From contig JBBPIU010000089.1 in NCBI GenBank assembly GCA_038040245.1, positions 1-12,611 on the forward strand: DNA of 12,611 nt, given 5' to 3'. Every line of letters begins with the position of its first letter. The stretch's first letter is position 1. Of the stretch, positions 1 to 6,722 are shown piece by piece. The notes under the pieces were generated by a model, which had not been told where the DNA came from, searched no databases, and saw only the letters and a program-made list of their open reading frames with translations. The DNA comes from RBG-16-66-20 sp038040245. GTDB taxonomy: Bacteria > Pseudomonadota > Gammaproteobacteria > Burkholderiales > SG8-39. A program made the position numbers and the translations under genes.

Positions 1-1025
1 TGAAGGTCCTCGTCATCAAGCGCGACAAGATCGGCGATCTGCTGCTCACCACGCCGCTGCTCGCGCAGTTGAAAGCCGGCCTGCCGCAGGTCGAGACCCA
101 TCTGCTCGCCAACGACTACAACGCCTGGGTGGTGGCGGGCAATCCGCACCTCGACCGTGTCTGGGTATACCGCCGCGTGCGCAACGCGGGCCGCGTAAAT
201 CTGGGCGCCGCATGGCAGTGGCTCTGGCAGAGCCTCGCGCTCAGGCGCGAGCGCTACGATTGGGTGATTGTCGCCAACGGCGACGAATCGCCGCGCGCGA
301 TCCGGCGCGGCCTGTCGGTGCGCGGCGCGAGGACCGTGGCGTGCTGCGCCGATGCGTCGAAATATCCCGGGCTTAGCGATCCGTTGCCGCCGGACACTGC
401 CAGCCACGAGATTGAACGGCTGTTGGCTCTTCTTCTGCCTTTGGGAATTTCCGTACTGGAAAAAAGCAAAACACCCTTTCCCCATTACTCCCTTCCCTCC
501 GCATCGGCCGCGTTCGCGCGCGCTTGGCTCGCTGAGCGCGGGCTGGCCCCCGGAAAGTACGTCGTGCTCGGCCTGGGCGCACGCCGGCCCCAAAAGCAGC
601 CAAGCACCGCGCAGGTACTCGCGTGGAGCGCGCATCTGAAGCAACGCTGGGACCTGGATACGGTATTCATCTGGACGCCCGGAAAACCGGACGACCCGCT
701 TTATCCGGGCGACGACGATGCCGCGCGGCCGGTGCTGCAGGCGCGCGCGCCGCAGATCCATGCGTTGCACGAGCCGACAATTCTCAGGGCGCTCGGCCTC
801 ATATGGAGCGCGCGGACGAATATTTTCCCGGACAGCGGGCTGATGCAGTTCGCCGCGGCGAGCCCCGGCGGCGTGCTGGGATTATTCGCCGAGTCGGACG
901 AGTCGCCCTCACCGGCGCAGTGGGCGCCGCGCGGGCCCAGGGCGGACTATCTGGAGGCCGAAAAAAGCGTTTCTGAACTGCCCGAAGCGCTCGTCTATGA
1001 GCGGCTCGCGAAGCTGCTCGCCTGA
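1..1025 (+). CDS. Glycosyltransferase family 9 (heptosyltransferase-like), 5' edge clipped by one base
   Basis: The frame is open from the first base. The window begins 'tgaaggtc', so position 1 is very likely the second base of an ATG/GTG/TTG start and only one base is missing; the protein would be 341 aa. The N-terminus (KVLVIKRDKIGDLLLTTPLL) is the typical GT9 start: a beta strand, then K-R-D-K-I-G-D. This is the family of ADP-heptose:LPS heptosyltransferases, cytoplasmic enzymes that add heptose or related sugars to the LPS core. The C-terminal Rossmann half is divergent. The usual K-x-W-P appears as K199-Q-P201, and the usual D-T/S-G-x-x-H nucleotide-sugar motif reads D278-S-G-L-M-Q283 (codon 846-848), with Gln in place of His. 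It could therefore be a specialised core glycosyltransferase with another donor, or a weakly active paralogue. It converges on the DUF4254 gene with a 10-base gap. GT9 membership is secure; the substrate is unknown. Confidence 0.88.
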   Translation, partial: KVLVIKRDKIGDLLLTTPLLAQLKAGLPQVETHLLANDYNAWVVAGNPHLDRVWVYRRVRNAGRVNLGAAWQWLWQSLALRRERYDWVIVANGDESPRAIRRGLSVRGARTVACCADASKYPGLSDPLPPDTASHEIERLLALLLPLGISVLEKSKTPFPHYSLPSASAAFARAWLAERGLAPGKYVVLGLGARRPQKQPSTAQVLAWSAHLKQRWDLDTVFIWTPGKPDDPLYPGDDDAARPVLQARAPQIHALHEPTILRALGLIWSARTNIFPDSGLMQFAAASPGGVLGLFAESDESPSPAQWAPRGPRADYLEAEKSVSELPEALVYERLAKLLA

Positions 1026-1035
1026 TTCTTCCTGC

Positions 1036-1635
1036 CTAGCGCTTGTCGCCGTAGATGGCGGGATTGAGCGCGGGGTCGTTGTACATCTTGAACTGCCGGT
1101 AGACCTTGAAGCAGGCCTCGCCGCGCGCCGCTTCGGCCAGCAGCCGGTCGAGGCACGATGCCAGGTCCGTCCTTTGTTCATTCAAACGATCTAATTTCAA
1201 AAGACAATTTTCTATGTGAGCGCCGGCGACGTCGGTGCGCAGCGTCTGCAGGCGCATGTGGTGGATCCTGAGCGACAGGATCGAGAGCCGGTCGACCATC
1301 GCACCGGGCGTTTCGCTGCTCAATTTTGCTTCCGGTTTTATTTTTATAGCGGCGAAAAAATTCAGCAATTGCTCGTCGATACGCTCGATCGCGTCGTTGC
1401 GCTTCTGGTTGTAGCCGTCGATGGCGCGCTTGTTGTTCGCGATCTCGGCATCCGGCACATTGCGCCGGCGGGCGAGATCCTCTTCGTCCCACAGCAGGCA
1501 GTTGCAGCGATGGTTGTCCTCGAGCGCCTGCCACAGGGCGCCGCGGTTGCCGGCCGCGCCGCTCTTCGCCCAGCCGGCGATGGCGTGCCGGCTGTCGAGG
1601 AAGGCCGTGAGGTCGAGGGCGCGCAGTTCGATCAT
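1036..1635 (-). CDS. DUF4254 family protein, linked to LPS glycosyltransferases
   Basis: The protein is 199 aa, mostly helical by eye, with no signal peptide or membrane segment, so it is presumably cytoplasmic. I recognise the DUF4254 pattern: N-C-L-L-W-D-E-E-D near 45-53, N-K-R-A-I-D-G-Y-N-Q-K-R-N-D at 68-81, S-E-T-P-G-A-M-V-D-R-L-S at 107-118, and the C-terminal F-K-V-Y-R-Q-F-K-M-Y-N-D-P at 176-188. No biochemical function is established for the family to my knowledge. The frame stays open 43 codons upstream, but I chose ATG at 1635 because it makes a 4-base ATGA overlap with the stop of the upstream GT2 gene, and a purine-rich stretch (AGGCGGACAGGAA) precedes it. The longer version would lie inside the GT2 gene. 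The overlap implies translational coupling and a role with that glycosyltransferase in core or glycan assembly. Short AT-rich runs of Lys/Asn/Ile codons occur near 1185-1215 and 1320-1365. Confidence 0.85.
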   Translation of the reverse strand: MIELRALDLTAFLDSRHAIAGWAKSGAAGNRGALWQALEDNHRCNCLLWDEEDLARRRNVPDAEIANNKRAIDGYNQKRNDAIERIDEQLLNFFAAIKIKPEAKLSSETPGAMVDRLSILSLRIHHMRLQTLRTDVAGAHIENCLLKLDRLNEQRTDLASCLDRLLAEAARGEACFKVYRQFKMYNDPALNPAIYGDKR

Positions 1636-2387
1636 TTCCTGTCCGCCTGCCGCAATTCGATCAGCTTCGCATATTTCATGAAGCTGTTCATGCAGCCGAT
1701 CGAGATGTGGACCAGTCCCGGCAGGCCGTCGAGGAAACCCAGGTGCAGGAAATAGAACTTGCAAAAGCGCAGCAGCGGCGAAAGGACGAGCTCTGTCGCT
1801 GCGGCACGCTGCCCGCGCCGGTAGAGATCTTCCGCGGCGAGCGTGGTGTATCGATTCTGCTTCGCGAGGTAGCGGCCGAGGTCTTCGGCCGATTCGTGCA
1901 GCAAGTCGCCTGCCAGCGTCCCCGGCGTCGCAACGTAGAGCACCTTTTCATGCACGGTGTCGTCGCTCCAGCGCGCCTGCCGCCGGTCGAAGAGGCGCGC
2001 GCTCCAGTCCGGATAGCCCTCGCCGTGCCGCAGCCAGCGGCCGAGAAAACGGTTGCGCCGCGCGATGCGATAAACCGGCGCGGCGGGCGCCTCCAGCTCT
2101 CGCACCAGGCTGGCGGCAAGCTCGGGCGAAACCCGCTCGTCCGCGTCGAGGCACAGCACCCAATCGTTCGCCGCCTGCTCGACCGCAAACTGCTTCTGGC
2201 GGCCAAAGCCGAGCCATTCCTTCGCCACCACGCGCGCGCCGTAGCGCTCCGCGAGCGCCACGGTGCCATCGGTGCTGCCCGAGTCGACCACCACGACTTC
2301 GTCGGCGAAAGCGACGCTGGCAAGGCACTCGGCAAGCTGCCCGGCCGCGTTCAGCGTGATGAGGACGACAGAAAGAGGAGAGGACAA
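1632..2387 (-). CDS. Glycosyltransferase family 2, WaaE/KdtX-like LPS core transferase
   Basis: The protein is 251 aa with a GT-A fold typical of GT2. S-V-V-L-I-T-L-N at 6-13 starts the first strand. D-S-G-S-T-D-G-T at 35-42 is the nucleotide-binding loop. D81-A-D-E84 is the metal/UDP-sugar DXD motif. H-E-K at 146-148 fits the C-terminal catalytic part. The tail (D-G-L-P-G then F-M-K-Y-A-K-L) resembles the WaaE/KdtX group, which adds glucose or similar sugars to the inner core heptose at the cytoplasmic face. The start is TTG at 2387-2385: an in-frame stop lies at 2421-2423 (minus-strand TAG), no ATG or GTG occurs between, and a GGAAAAA stretch lies just upstream. The gene leads a two-gene unit with the DUF4254 gene and is divergent from waaC. 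Family is certain; the sugar and acceptor are not visible. Confidence 0.88.
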   Translation of the reverse strand: MSSPLSVVLITLNAAGQLAECLASVAFADEVVVVDSGSTDGTVALAERYGARVVAKEWLGFGRQKQFAVEQAANDWVLCLDADERVSPELAASLVRELEAPAAPVYRIARRNRFLGRWLRHGEGYPDWSARLFDRRQARWSDDTVHEKVLYVATPGTLAGDLLHESAEDLGRYLAKQNRYTTLAAEDLYRRGQRAAATELVLSPLLRFCKFYFLHLGFLDGLPGLVHISIGCMNSFMKYAKLIELRQADRK

Positions 2388-2478
2388 GGGTTTTTCCGCA
2401 AGTTTGCGCGCAGTTTCCGGCTAAAATCACGCCGAACAAAGCGGTATTCTAGCCCACGCCCTCGGGGCAAAATTCCAC
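2388..2478. promoter_or_regulatory. Divergent intergenic region between GT2 and waaC
   Basis: This 91-bp gap must carry promoters for both the - strand GT2/DUF4254 unit and the + strand waaC-waaA unit. Candidate + strand -10 elements are TAAAAT at 2422-2427 and TATTCT at 2445-2450; neither has a convincing -35 at 16-18 bp. TAGAAT is readable on - at 2451-2446. A direct repeat AGTTTNCG occurs at 2401-2408 and 2412-2419, offset by 11 bp (about one helical turn), which could be a regulator site or chance. The content is AT-richer than the flanking genes. Promoter positions are tentative. Confidence 0.4.
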
Positions 2479-3456
2479 GTGCCGCGCATCCTGATCGTCA
2501 AAACCTCTTCGCTAGGCGACGTCGTGCACAACTGCCCGGCGGTGAGCGACATGGCGCGCCACCATCCGGGGGCGCAGATCGATTGGGTGGTCGAGGAATC
2601 CTTCGCCGAGGTCGCGGCGCTGCACGGTTGCGTGCGGCGCGTGATCCCGGTCGCGATCCGGCGCTGGCGCGGCAAGCTGCTGTCTTCCGATGCCTGGTCC
2701 GCGTTCGGCAAATTTCGGCGCGCATTGAGGAGCGAACGCTACGATTTCGTCATCGACAGCCAGGGCCTCGTGAAGAGCGCGCTGATCGCCATGCTCGCGC
2801 GCGGACCGAAACACGGTTTCGACCGTGCCAGCGCGCGCGAACCGTTCGCGGCGCGTTTCTACGACACCCGCCACGCGGTGCCGGGCGCGCTGCATGCGGT
2901 GGAACGCAACCGCCGGCTCGCGGCCGAGGTGCTCGGCTACACGCTGGAGGGCGCTTGCGACTATGGCTTGCGCGTCGCCGCGGAGCTGCCGATCGAGGCG
3001 CGGGCGCCCGCATCTTCCCCATACGCATTGCTCCTCACGATGACCAGCCGCGAGGACAAGCTCTGGCCGGAGGCGCACTGGTGTTCGCTCGGGGCGGCGC
3101 TGGAAGCGCGTGGCGTTCAATGCCTGCTGCCATGGGGGACCGAAGAGGAACGGCGCCGTTGCGAGCGCATTGCTGCGGCGGTCCGCGGCGCGGTCGTGCC
3201 GCGCCGCATGACGCTGGCGGAGCTGGCGTGCCTCGCGCGCAAGGCGCTTTGCGTGGTGGGCGTGGACACCGGGCTTGCGCACCTCGGTGCGGCGCTCGAC
3301 GTTCCGGTGGTCGGCCTGTACTGCGGCTCCGACCCGGCGCTTACAGGGTTGTACCCCGGCGGCCTGCATGGTGGCAACTGGGTGCGCAATCTCGGCAATG
3401 TCGGAACGCCGCCCACGGTTGCGGAGGTGCTCGAAGTGCTGGAGCCCCTGCTCTGA
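2479..3456 (+). CDS. waaC: Lipopolysaccharide heptosyltransferase I (WaaC/RfaC)
   Basis: The protein is 325 aa, the usual length for WaaC, which transfers the first L-glycero-D-manno-heptose from ADP-heptose to Kdo2-lipid A on the cytoplasmic face of the inner membrane. The N-terminus K-T-S-S-L-G-D-V-V-H at 8-17 matches the WaaC signature, with the catalytic-region Asp14. R-E-D-K194-L-W-P197 is the family K-x-W-P donor-binding motif. G-V-D263-T-G-L-A-H268 is the C-terminal nucleotide-sugar motif, intact here, unlike in the GT9 gene at the window start. The start is GTG at 2479; no other start codon precedes it in frame after the nearby promoter-like region. The SD is weak (GGGG about 10 bases upstream). 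It shares one base with waaA (TGATG), so the two are translationally coupled. Confidence 0.95.
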   Translation: MPRILIVKTSSLGDVVHNCPAVSDMARHHPGAQIDWVVEESFAEVAALHGCVRRVIPVAIRRWRGKLLSSDAWSAFGKFRRALRSERYDFVIDSQGLVKSALIAMLARGPKHGFDRASAREPFAARFYDTRHAVPGALHAVERNRRLAAEVLGYTLEGACDYGLRVAAELPIEARAPASSPYALLLTMTSREDKLWPEAHWCSLGAALEARGVQCLLPWGTEEERRRCERIAAAVRGAVVPRRMTLAELACLARKALCVVGVDTGLAHLGAALDVPVVGLYCGSDPALTGLYPGGLHGGNWVRNLGNVGTPPTVAEVLEVLEPLL

Positions 3457-4730
3457 TGTGGCGCTTGCTTTACACGCTCGCCATCCGGGCCGCCGCGCCT
3501 TTCATCCTCGCCAGGCTTTGGTGGCGCGGGGGGCGCGAGCCGTTCTACCGGAGGCGCATCGGCGAGCGCTTCGGCCACTACCGGGACGGCGTGCCGGGGC
3601 GGCCGGTGTTGTGGCTACACGCGGTGTCGGTGGGCGAGGCGCGCGCCAGCGCGGCGCTGGTGCGCGCGCTCGCCGCGGCGAACACCGGTCACGAACTGCT
3701 GCTCACCTGCATGACGGCCGCGGGCCGCGAGACCCTGAAGGAACTGCATGGCGAGTCGGTCCGCATCGCCTGGCTGCCCTACGACTATCCCGGCGCGGTG
3801 CGCCGCTTCCTGGAGCATTTCAGGCCGCGCCTGGGCGTGCTGGTGGAGACCGAGATCTGGCCGAATCTGCTCGCCGCCTGTGGCACGAAGGGCGTGCCGG
3901 TGCTGCTGGCGAACGCCCGCATGTCGGTGAAATCGGCGCTCGGCTACCAGCGCTGGCGCGCTCTGGCGCGGCCGGCCTTCGCGTCGCTGGCGGCGGTCTG
4001 CGCGCAGAGCGAAGGGGATGCGCAACGCCTGCGCGCGCTAGGCGCGCGCCGCGTCGAGGTGTCGGGAAACCTGAAGTTCGACAGCACGCCCGACGAGGCC
4101 AAGCGCGCCGAGGGCAGGGCATGGCGCGAACGGCTCGGGCGTCCGGTGCTGCTGCTGGCCAGCACGCGGGAAGGCGAGGAGAAGATACTGCTCGAGGCCC
4201 TGCCGGCGTGGGATGGAGCACTGCTCGTGCTCATCGTGCCAAGGCATCCTCGCCGTTTTGATGAAGTCGCCATGATTTCCGTGCAGGACGGGTTCCCCGT
4301 GGCACGCCGCAGCGGCGGCGGCTTGCCGGGTGCGCAAGACCGCGTGCACCTCGGCGACACCATGGGGGAGATGGATTTCTACTACGCGGCGGCGCAGGTC
4401 GCGGTGATCGGCGGCTCGTTCGTGCCGCGCGGCGGGCAGAACCTGATCGAGGCCTGCGCGGCCGGCGTGCCGGTGGTGCTGGGCCCCAGCATGTTCAATT
4501 TCACGGAGGCGACGCGCCTGGCGCTGGCAGCCGGCGCCGCGATCCAGGCGGCCGATGCGGCGGGTGCAATCGGGCAAGCCCTGAGGCTTTTATTGAACAC
4601 CGAAGAAAGAAAAAAGATGGGCGCGGCGGGTAAGGAACTTTGCGACGCCCATCGCGGCGCCACACAAAAACACCTGCGCGTGTGCGAGGAACTTCTGAAT
4701 GCCGCAGTTATGGCTCCAACGCGCGATTGA
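3456..4730 (+). CDS. waaA: 3-deoxy-D-manno-octulosonic acid (Kdo) transferase WaaA/KdtA
   Basis: The protein is 424 aa, essentially the E. coli KdtA length. It transfers Kdo from CMP-Kdo to lipid IVA, an essential step in most Gram-negatives; the enzyme is anchored at the inner membrane by its N-terminal segment (hydrophobic/basic residues 1-24). GT-B family marks are H-A-V-S-V-G-E61, with the conserved catalytic-base Glu; E-T-E-I-W-P-N at 131-137; G-N-L-K-F-D at 204-209; V-P-R-H-P at 261-265; and the donor-site run G-G-S-F-V-P-R-G-G-Q-N-L-I-E at 319-332. The frame stays open far upstream, but that part lies inside waaC, GT2 and DUF4254. ATG at 3456 fits family N-termini and overlaps the waaC stop by one base. 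Its last 23 bases overlap the 3' end of the convergent tolC-like gene. Confidence 0.96.
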   Translation: MWRLLYTLAIRAAAPFILARLWWRGGREPFYRRRIGERFGHYRDGVPGRPVLWLHAVSVGEARASAALVRALAAANTGHELLLTCMTAAGRETLKELHGESVRIAWLPYDYPGAVRRFLEHFRPRLGVLVETEIWPNLLAACGTKGVPVLLANARMSVKSALGYQRWRALARPAFASLAAVCAQSEGDAQRLRALGARRVEVSGNLKFDSTPDEAKRAEGRAWRERLGRPVLLLASTREGEEKILLEALPAWDGALLVLIVPRHPRRFDEVAMISVQDGFPVARRSGGGLPGAQDRVHLGDTMGEMDFYYAAAQVAVIGGSFVPRGGQNLIEACAAGVPVVLGPSMFNFTEATRLALAAGAAIQAADAAGAIGQALRLLLNTEERKKMGAAGKELCDAHRGATQKHLRVCEELLNAAVMAPTRD

Positions 4731-6027
4731 CCTCTTCCAGGTCTTCTTCGCGCAGGCTGCCGGCGGCGGCCTTCAGCCTGAGGTGGCTGGTGATGGTGTT
4801 GTAGCGCGCCACCGCGAGGTCGCGCCGGGTTGAAAACAGCTGCTGCTGCGCGTTCAGCACGTCGATGTTGATGCGCACGCCCACCTCGTAGCCGAGCTTG
4901 TTTGAATCCAGGGCGCTCTGCGAGGAGATCAGGGCCTGCTCCAGCGCGCCGATCTGCGCGGTGCCGTTGATCACCGCGAGATAGTTCTGGCGCGTGATGA
5001 GCGCGGTGCTGCGGCGGGCGTTTTCCAGGTCCTGCTTGGCTTTCTCGTAGAGCGCCGCCGCTTCGCGCTCCCTGGAACTGATCGCGCCGCCCTGGTACAG
5101 GGGCAAGCCAATCTGCAGGCCGAAGACCCCGCTGGTGAGGTTGCTGGGCACCGCCGAGAACTGCGAAGCGGTCTGCGAGGTCGTGCCGTAGCTCGCCACG
5201 AAATCGAGCGTCGGGTAGTGCCCCGCCGCGGTGCGCTTGGCCTCCAGCGCCGCGATCTCGGTCGCCGTCGCCTGGATCTGCACCGGGTAGCCCTGCTGCT
5301 CGGCGATCTCGACCCAGCTCTGCATGTCGGCCGGATTCGGCGGCGAGAGCTTGACCTGCGGACGCAAGACCTTGAGCGCGATGTATTCCTTGCCGGTGAT
5401 CTGCTGCAGCGCGCGCCGCTTGGCTTCGAGGTCGCTTTGCGCCGCGATTTCCTGCGACGTCGAGAGGTCGAAGCGCGCCTGCGCCTCGTGCGTATCGGTG
5501 ATGGTCGCGGTGCCGACCTCGAAGTTGCGCTTGGCTTGCGCCAGCTGCTCGCTGATCGCGGCCTTCTGCGCCTGCACCAGCGCCAGCGTGTCCTGCGCCG
5601 CGAGCACGTCGAAATAGGCCTGCGCGGTGCGCACGATCAGGTCCTGCCCCGACTGGCCGAAGACCGCCTCGGCCTGCTTCACCTGGAACTCGGCCTGGCT
5701 GTACTGCAGCTTGTTCTGCAGGCGGTAGATCGGCTGCGAGAACGACAGCGAATAGCCGAAGGAGCGCGCATCGCGCAGCGTGCTAGGCGCGACCGAAGTG
5801 TTGTGCGGCTCGGTTTCGGTCTGCGAGTTGATGGCGTTGCCCGACAGGTTGAGCGTCGGCAGGAGCAGCGCGCGGCCCTGCGGCAGCTTCTCCAGGCCCG
5901 CCTGCAGCGCGTAGCGCGCGCCGGCGTACTGCGCGTCGTAGGCTTTTGCGTCGCGATAAACCTGCTGCAGGTCCTGCGCGACCGCAGGCAGCGCGAGGAA
6001 GGAAAGGGCAAGCAAGAGAACACGCAT
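4708..6027 (-). CDS. TolC-family outer-membrane efflux/secretion channel protein
   Basis: The protein is 439 aa with a clear signal peptide: MRVLLL, a hydrophobic core, then A-V-A before Q18-D. TolC proteins trimerise into a 12-strand barrel plus an alpha-helical periplasmic tunnel, which docks to adaptor/pump complexes. The family's internal duplication is visible: V-G-T-A-T-I-T-D-T-H-E-A-Q-A at 171-184 is echoed by V-G-V-R-I-N-I-D-V-L-N-A-Q-Q at 382-395. Long Gln/Ala-rich coiled-coil stretches and N-terminal L-Q-Q-V-Y-R-D-A also fit. It is shorter than E. coli TolC (493 aa precursor), mostly by lacking a long C-terminal tail. It is the last gene of the efflux operon, 13 bases after the PCMT-like gene; AAGG lies eight bases before its ATG. 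Its stop lies inside the convergent waaA gene (23-base overlap). It probably serves the RND pump upstream, although TolC channels are often shared between systems. Confidence 0.93.
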   Translation of the reverse strand: MRVLLLALSFLALPAVAQDLQQVYRDAKAYDAQYAGARYALQAGLEKLPQGRALLLPTLNLSGNAINSQTETEPHNTSVAPSTLRDARSFGYSLSFSQPIYRLQNKLQYSQAEFQVKQAEAVFGQSGQDLIVRTAQAYFDVLAAQDTLALVQAQKAAISEQLAQAKRNFEVGTATITDTHEAQARFDLSTSQEIAAQSDLEAKRRALQQITGKEYIALKVLRPQVKLSPPNPADMQSWVEIAEQQGYPVQIQATATEIAALEAKRTAAGHYPTLDFVASYGTTSQTASQFSAVPSNLTSGVFGLQIGLPLYQGGAISSREREAAALYEKAKQDLENARRSTALITRQNYLAVINGTAQIGALEQALISSQSALDSNKLGYEVGVRINIDVLNAQQQLFSTRRDLAVARYNTITSHLRLKAAAGSLREEDLEEVNRALEP

Positions 6028-6040
6028 CGATCGGACCTTA

Positions 6041-6706
6041 TCAGAACCTGAAGCGGGAAGGCTGCTCGCAATTGGCGAGGGGCGCGAGCAGCGTCTCGAA
6101 CAGCTCCACGGTGCGAAAGGCGCCAGGCGCGGTGCAGGTGACCAGCTTGGCGGTCATTACCGGAGAATCGCCCATCACCGCGAAGGCGCGTCCGCCCGCC
6201 GTGAGCGATTCAAGCAACGCGCGCGGCAGCACCGGCACCGAGCCGGTGAGGACCACGATGTCGTAAGGGCCCTTGTAAGGAAAACCCGGTGGCAAGCCTC
6301 TCGCGCCGTCGCCGATCTCGAGGGTGACGTTGTCGAGCCCGTGGCGCGCGATGTTGGCGCGGCCCATCGCGGCCAGCGCCGGATGAATTTCAACCGAGGT
6401 CACCTGCGCGGCGCGGTGCGCCAGCAACGCGGTCAGGTAGCCGCTGCCGGTGCCGATTTCGAGCACGCGGTCCGTTTTTTTTACGGTTAATTCTTGAAGA
6501 ATACGGGCTTCCATCTTCGGCGACCACATCTTCTGGCCTTCTCCGATCGGGATTTCCATGTCGGTGAAGGCGAGATTGTGGTACTCCTGCGGCACGAATT
6601 CCTCGCGCGGCACCGTGTAGAGCAGATCGAGCACGTCCTGATCCAGCACCTCCCAGGTGCGGATCTGCTGCTCGATCATATTGGTGCGGGCCTGTTCCAG
6701 GTTCAT
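6041..6706 (-). CDS. PCMT-like SAM-dependent methyltransferase with altered active site
   Basis: The protein is 221 aa and related to protein-L-isoaspartate O-methyltransferase (Pcm), which repairs isoaspartyl damage using S-adenosylmethionine. Seen: V-P-R-E-E-F-V-P at 32-39, the SAM motif V-L-E-I-G-T-G-S-G-Y at 81-90, S-V-E-I at 104-107, Y-D-I-V-V-L-T at 148-154 and G-G-R-A-F-A-V at 171-177. The segment that is G-Q-T-I-S-Q-P in E. coli Pcm is G-Q-K59-M-W61-S-P63 here, so the catalytic Thr and Ser are replaced while the SAM fold is intact. Repair activity is therefore doubtful. I chose ATG at 6706 because M-N-L-E-Q-A-R-x-N-M-I-E-Q-Q-I-R is the usual start of this subgroup; the 25 open codons upstream are Pro-rich and overlap the pump gene. 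There is no clear SD, so coupling to the pump gene 16 bases upstream is likely. A run of eight A occurs in codons 75-78. Confidence 0.85.
   Translation of the reverse strand: MNLEQARTNMIEQQIRTWEVLDQDVLDLLYTVPREEFVPQEYHNLAFTDMEIPIGEGQKMWSPKMEARILQELTVKKTDRVLEIGTGSGYLTALLAHRAAQVTSVEIHPALAAMGRANIARHGLDNVTLEIGDGARGLPPGFPYKGPYDIVVLTGSVPVLPRALLESLTAGGRAFAVMGDSPVMTAKLVTCTAPGAFRTVELFETLLAPLANCEQPSRFRF
6475..6482 (-). repeat. Homopolymer A8 tract inside the PCMT-like gene
   Basis: On the coding strand the codons GTA-AAA-AAA-ACG (Val-Lys-Lys-Thr, residues 75-78) make eight consecutive A (T8 on +), just before the SAM-binding motif. It sits in an AT-rich patch of a GC-rich gene. Such tracts can slip in replication or transcription. 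A one-base slip here would remove the SAM domain. Confidence 0.9.
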
Positions 6707-6722
6707 TGCAGGTGATGCGGGG

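Noticed and set aside
1021..1045. Possible bidirectional terminator between the convergent GT9 and DUF4254 genes
   Set aside because: The 10-base gap and its flanks show no GC-rich hairpin with a T-run.
1636..1764. N-terminal extension of the DUF4254 protein by 43 residues
   Set aside because: It lies wholly within the GT2 coding region and is unlike the family N-terminus. ATG at 1635 with the 4-base overlap is better.
1707..3455. The waaA reading frame stays open for about 1.7 kb upstream, as if coding a 1007-aa fusion protein
   Set aside because: That stretch lies antisense to GT2 and DUF4254 and overlaps waaC in another frame. Its translation is Arg/Ala-rich with no family resemblance, and waaA homologues start at 3456.
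5218..6051. A 277-codon + strand frame opposite the tolC-like gene
   Set aside because: It is an Arg/Leu-rich antisense shadow. The - strand frame has a signal peptide and TolC repeats.
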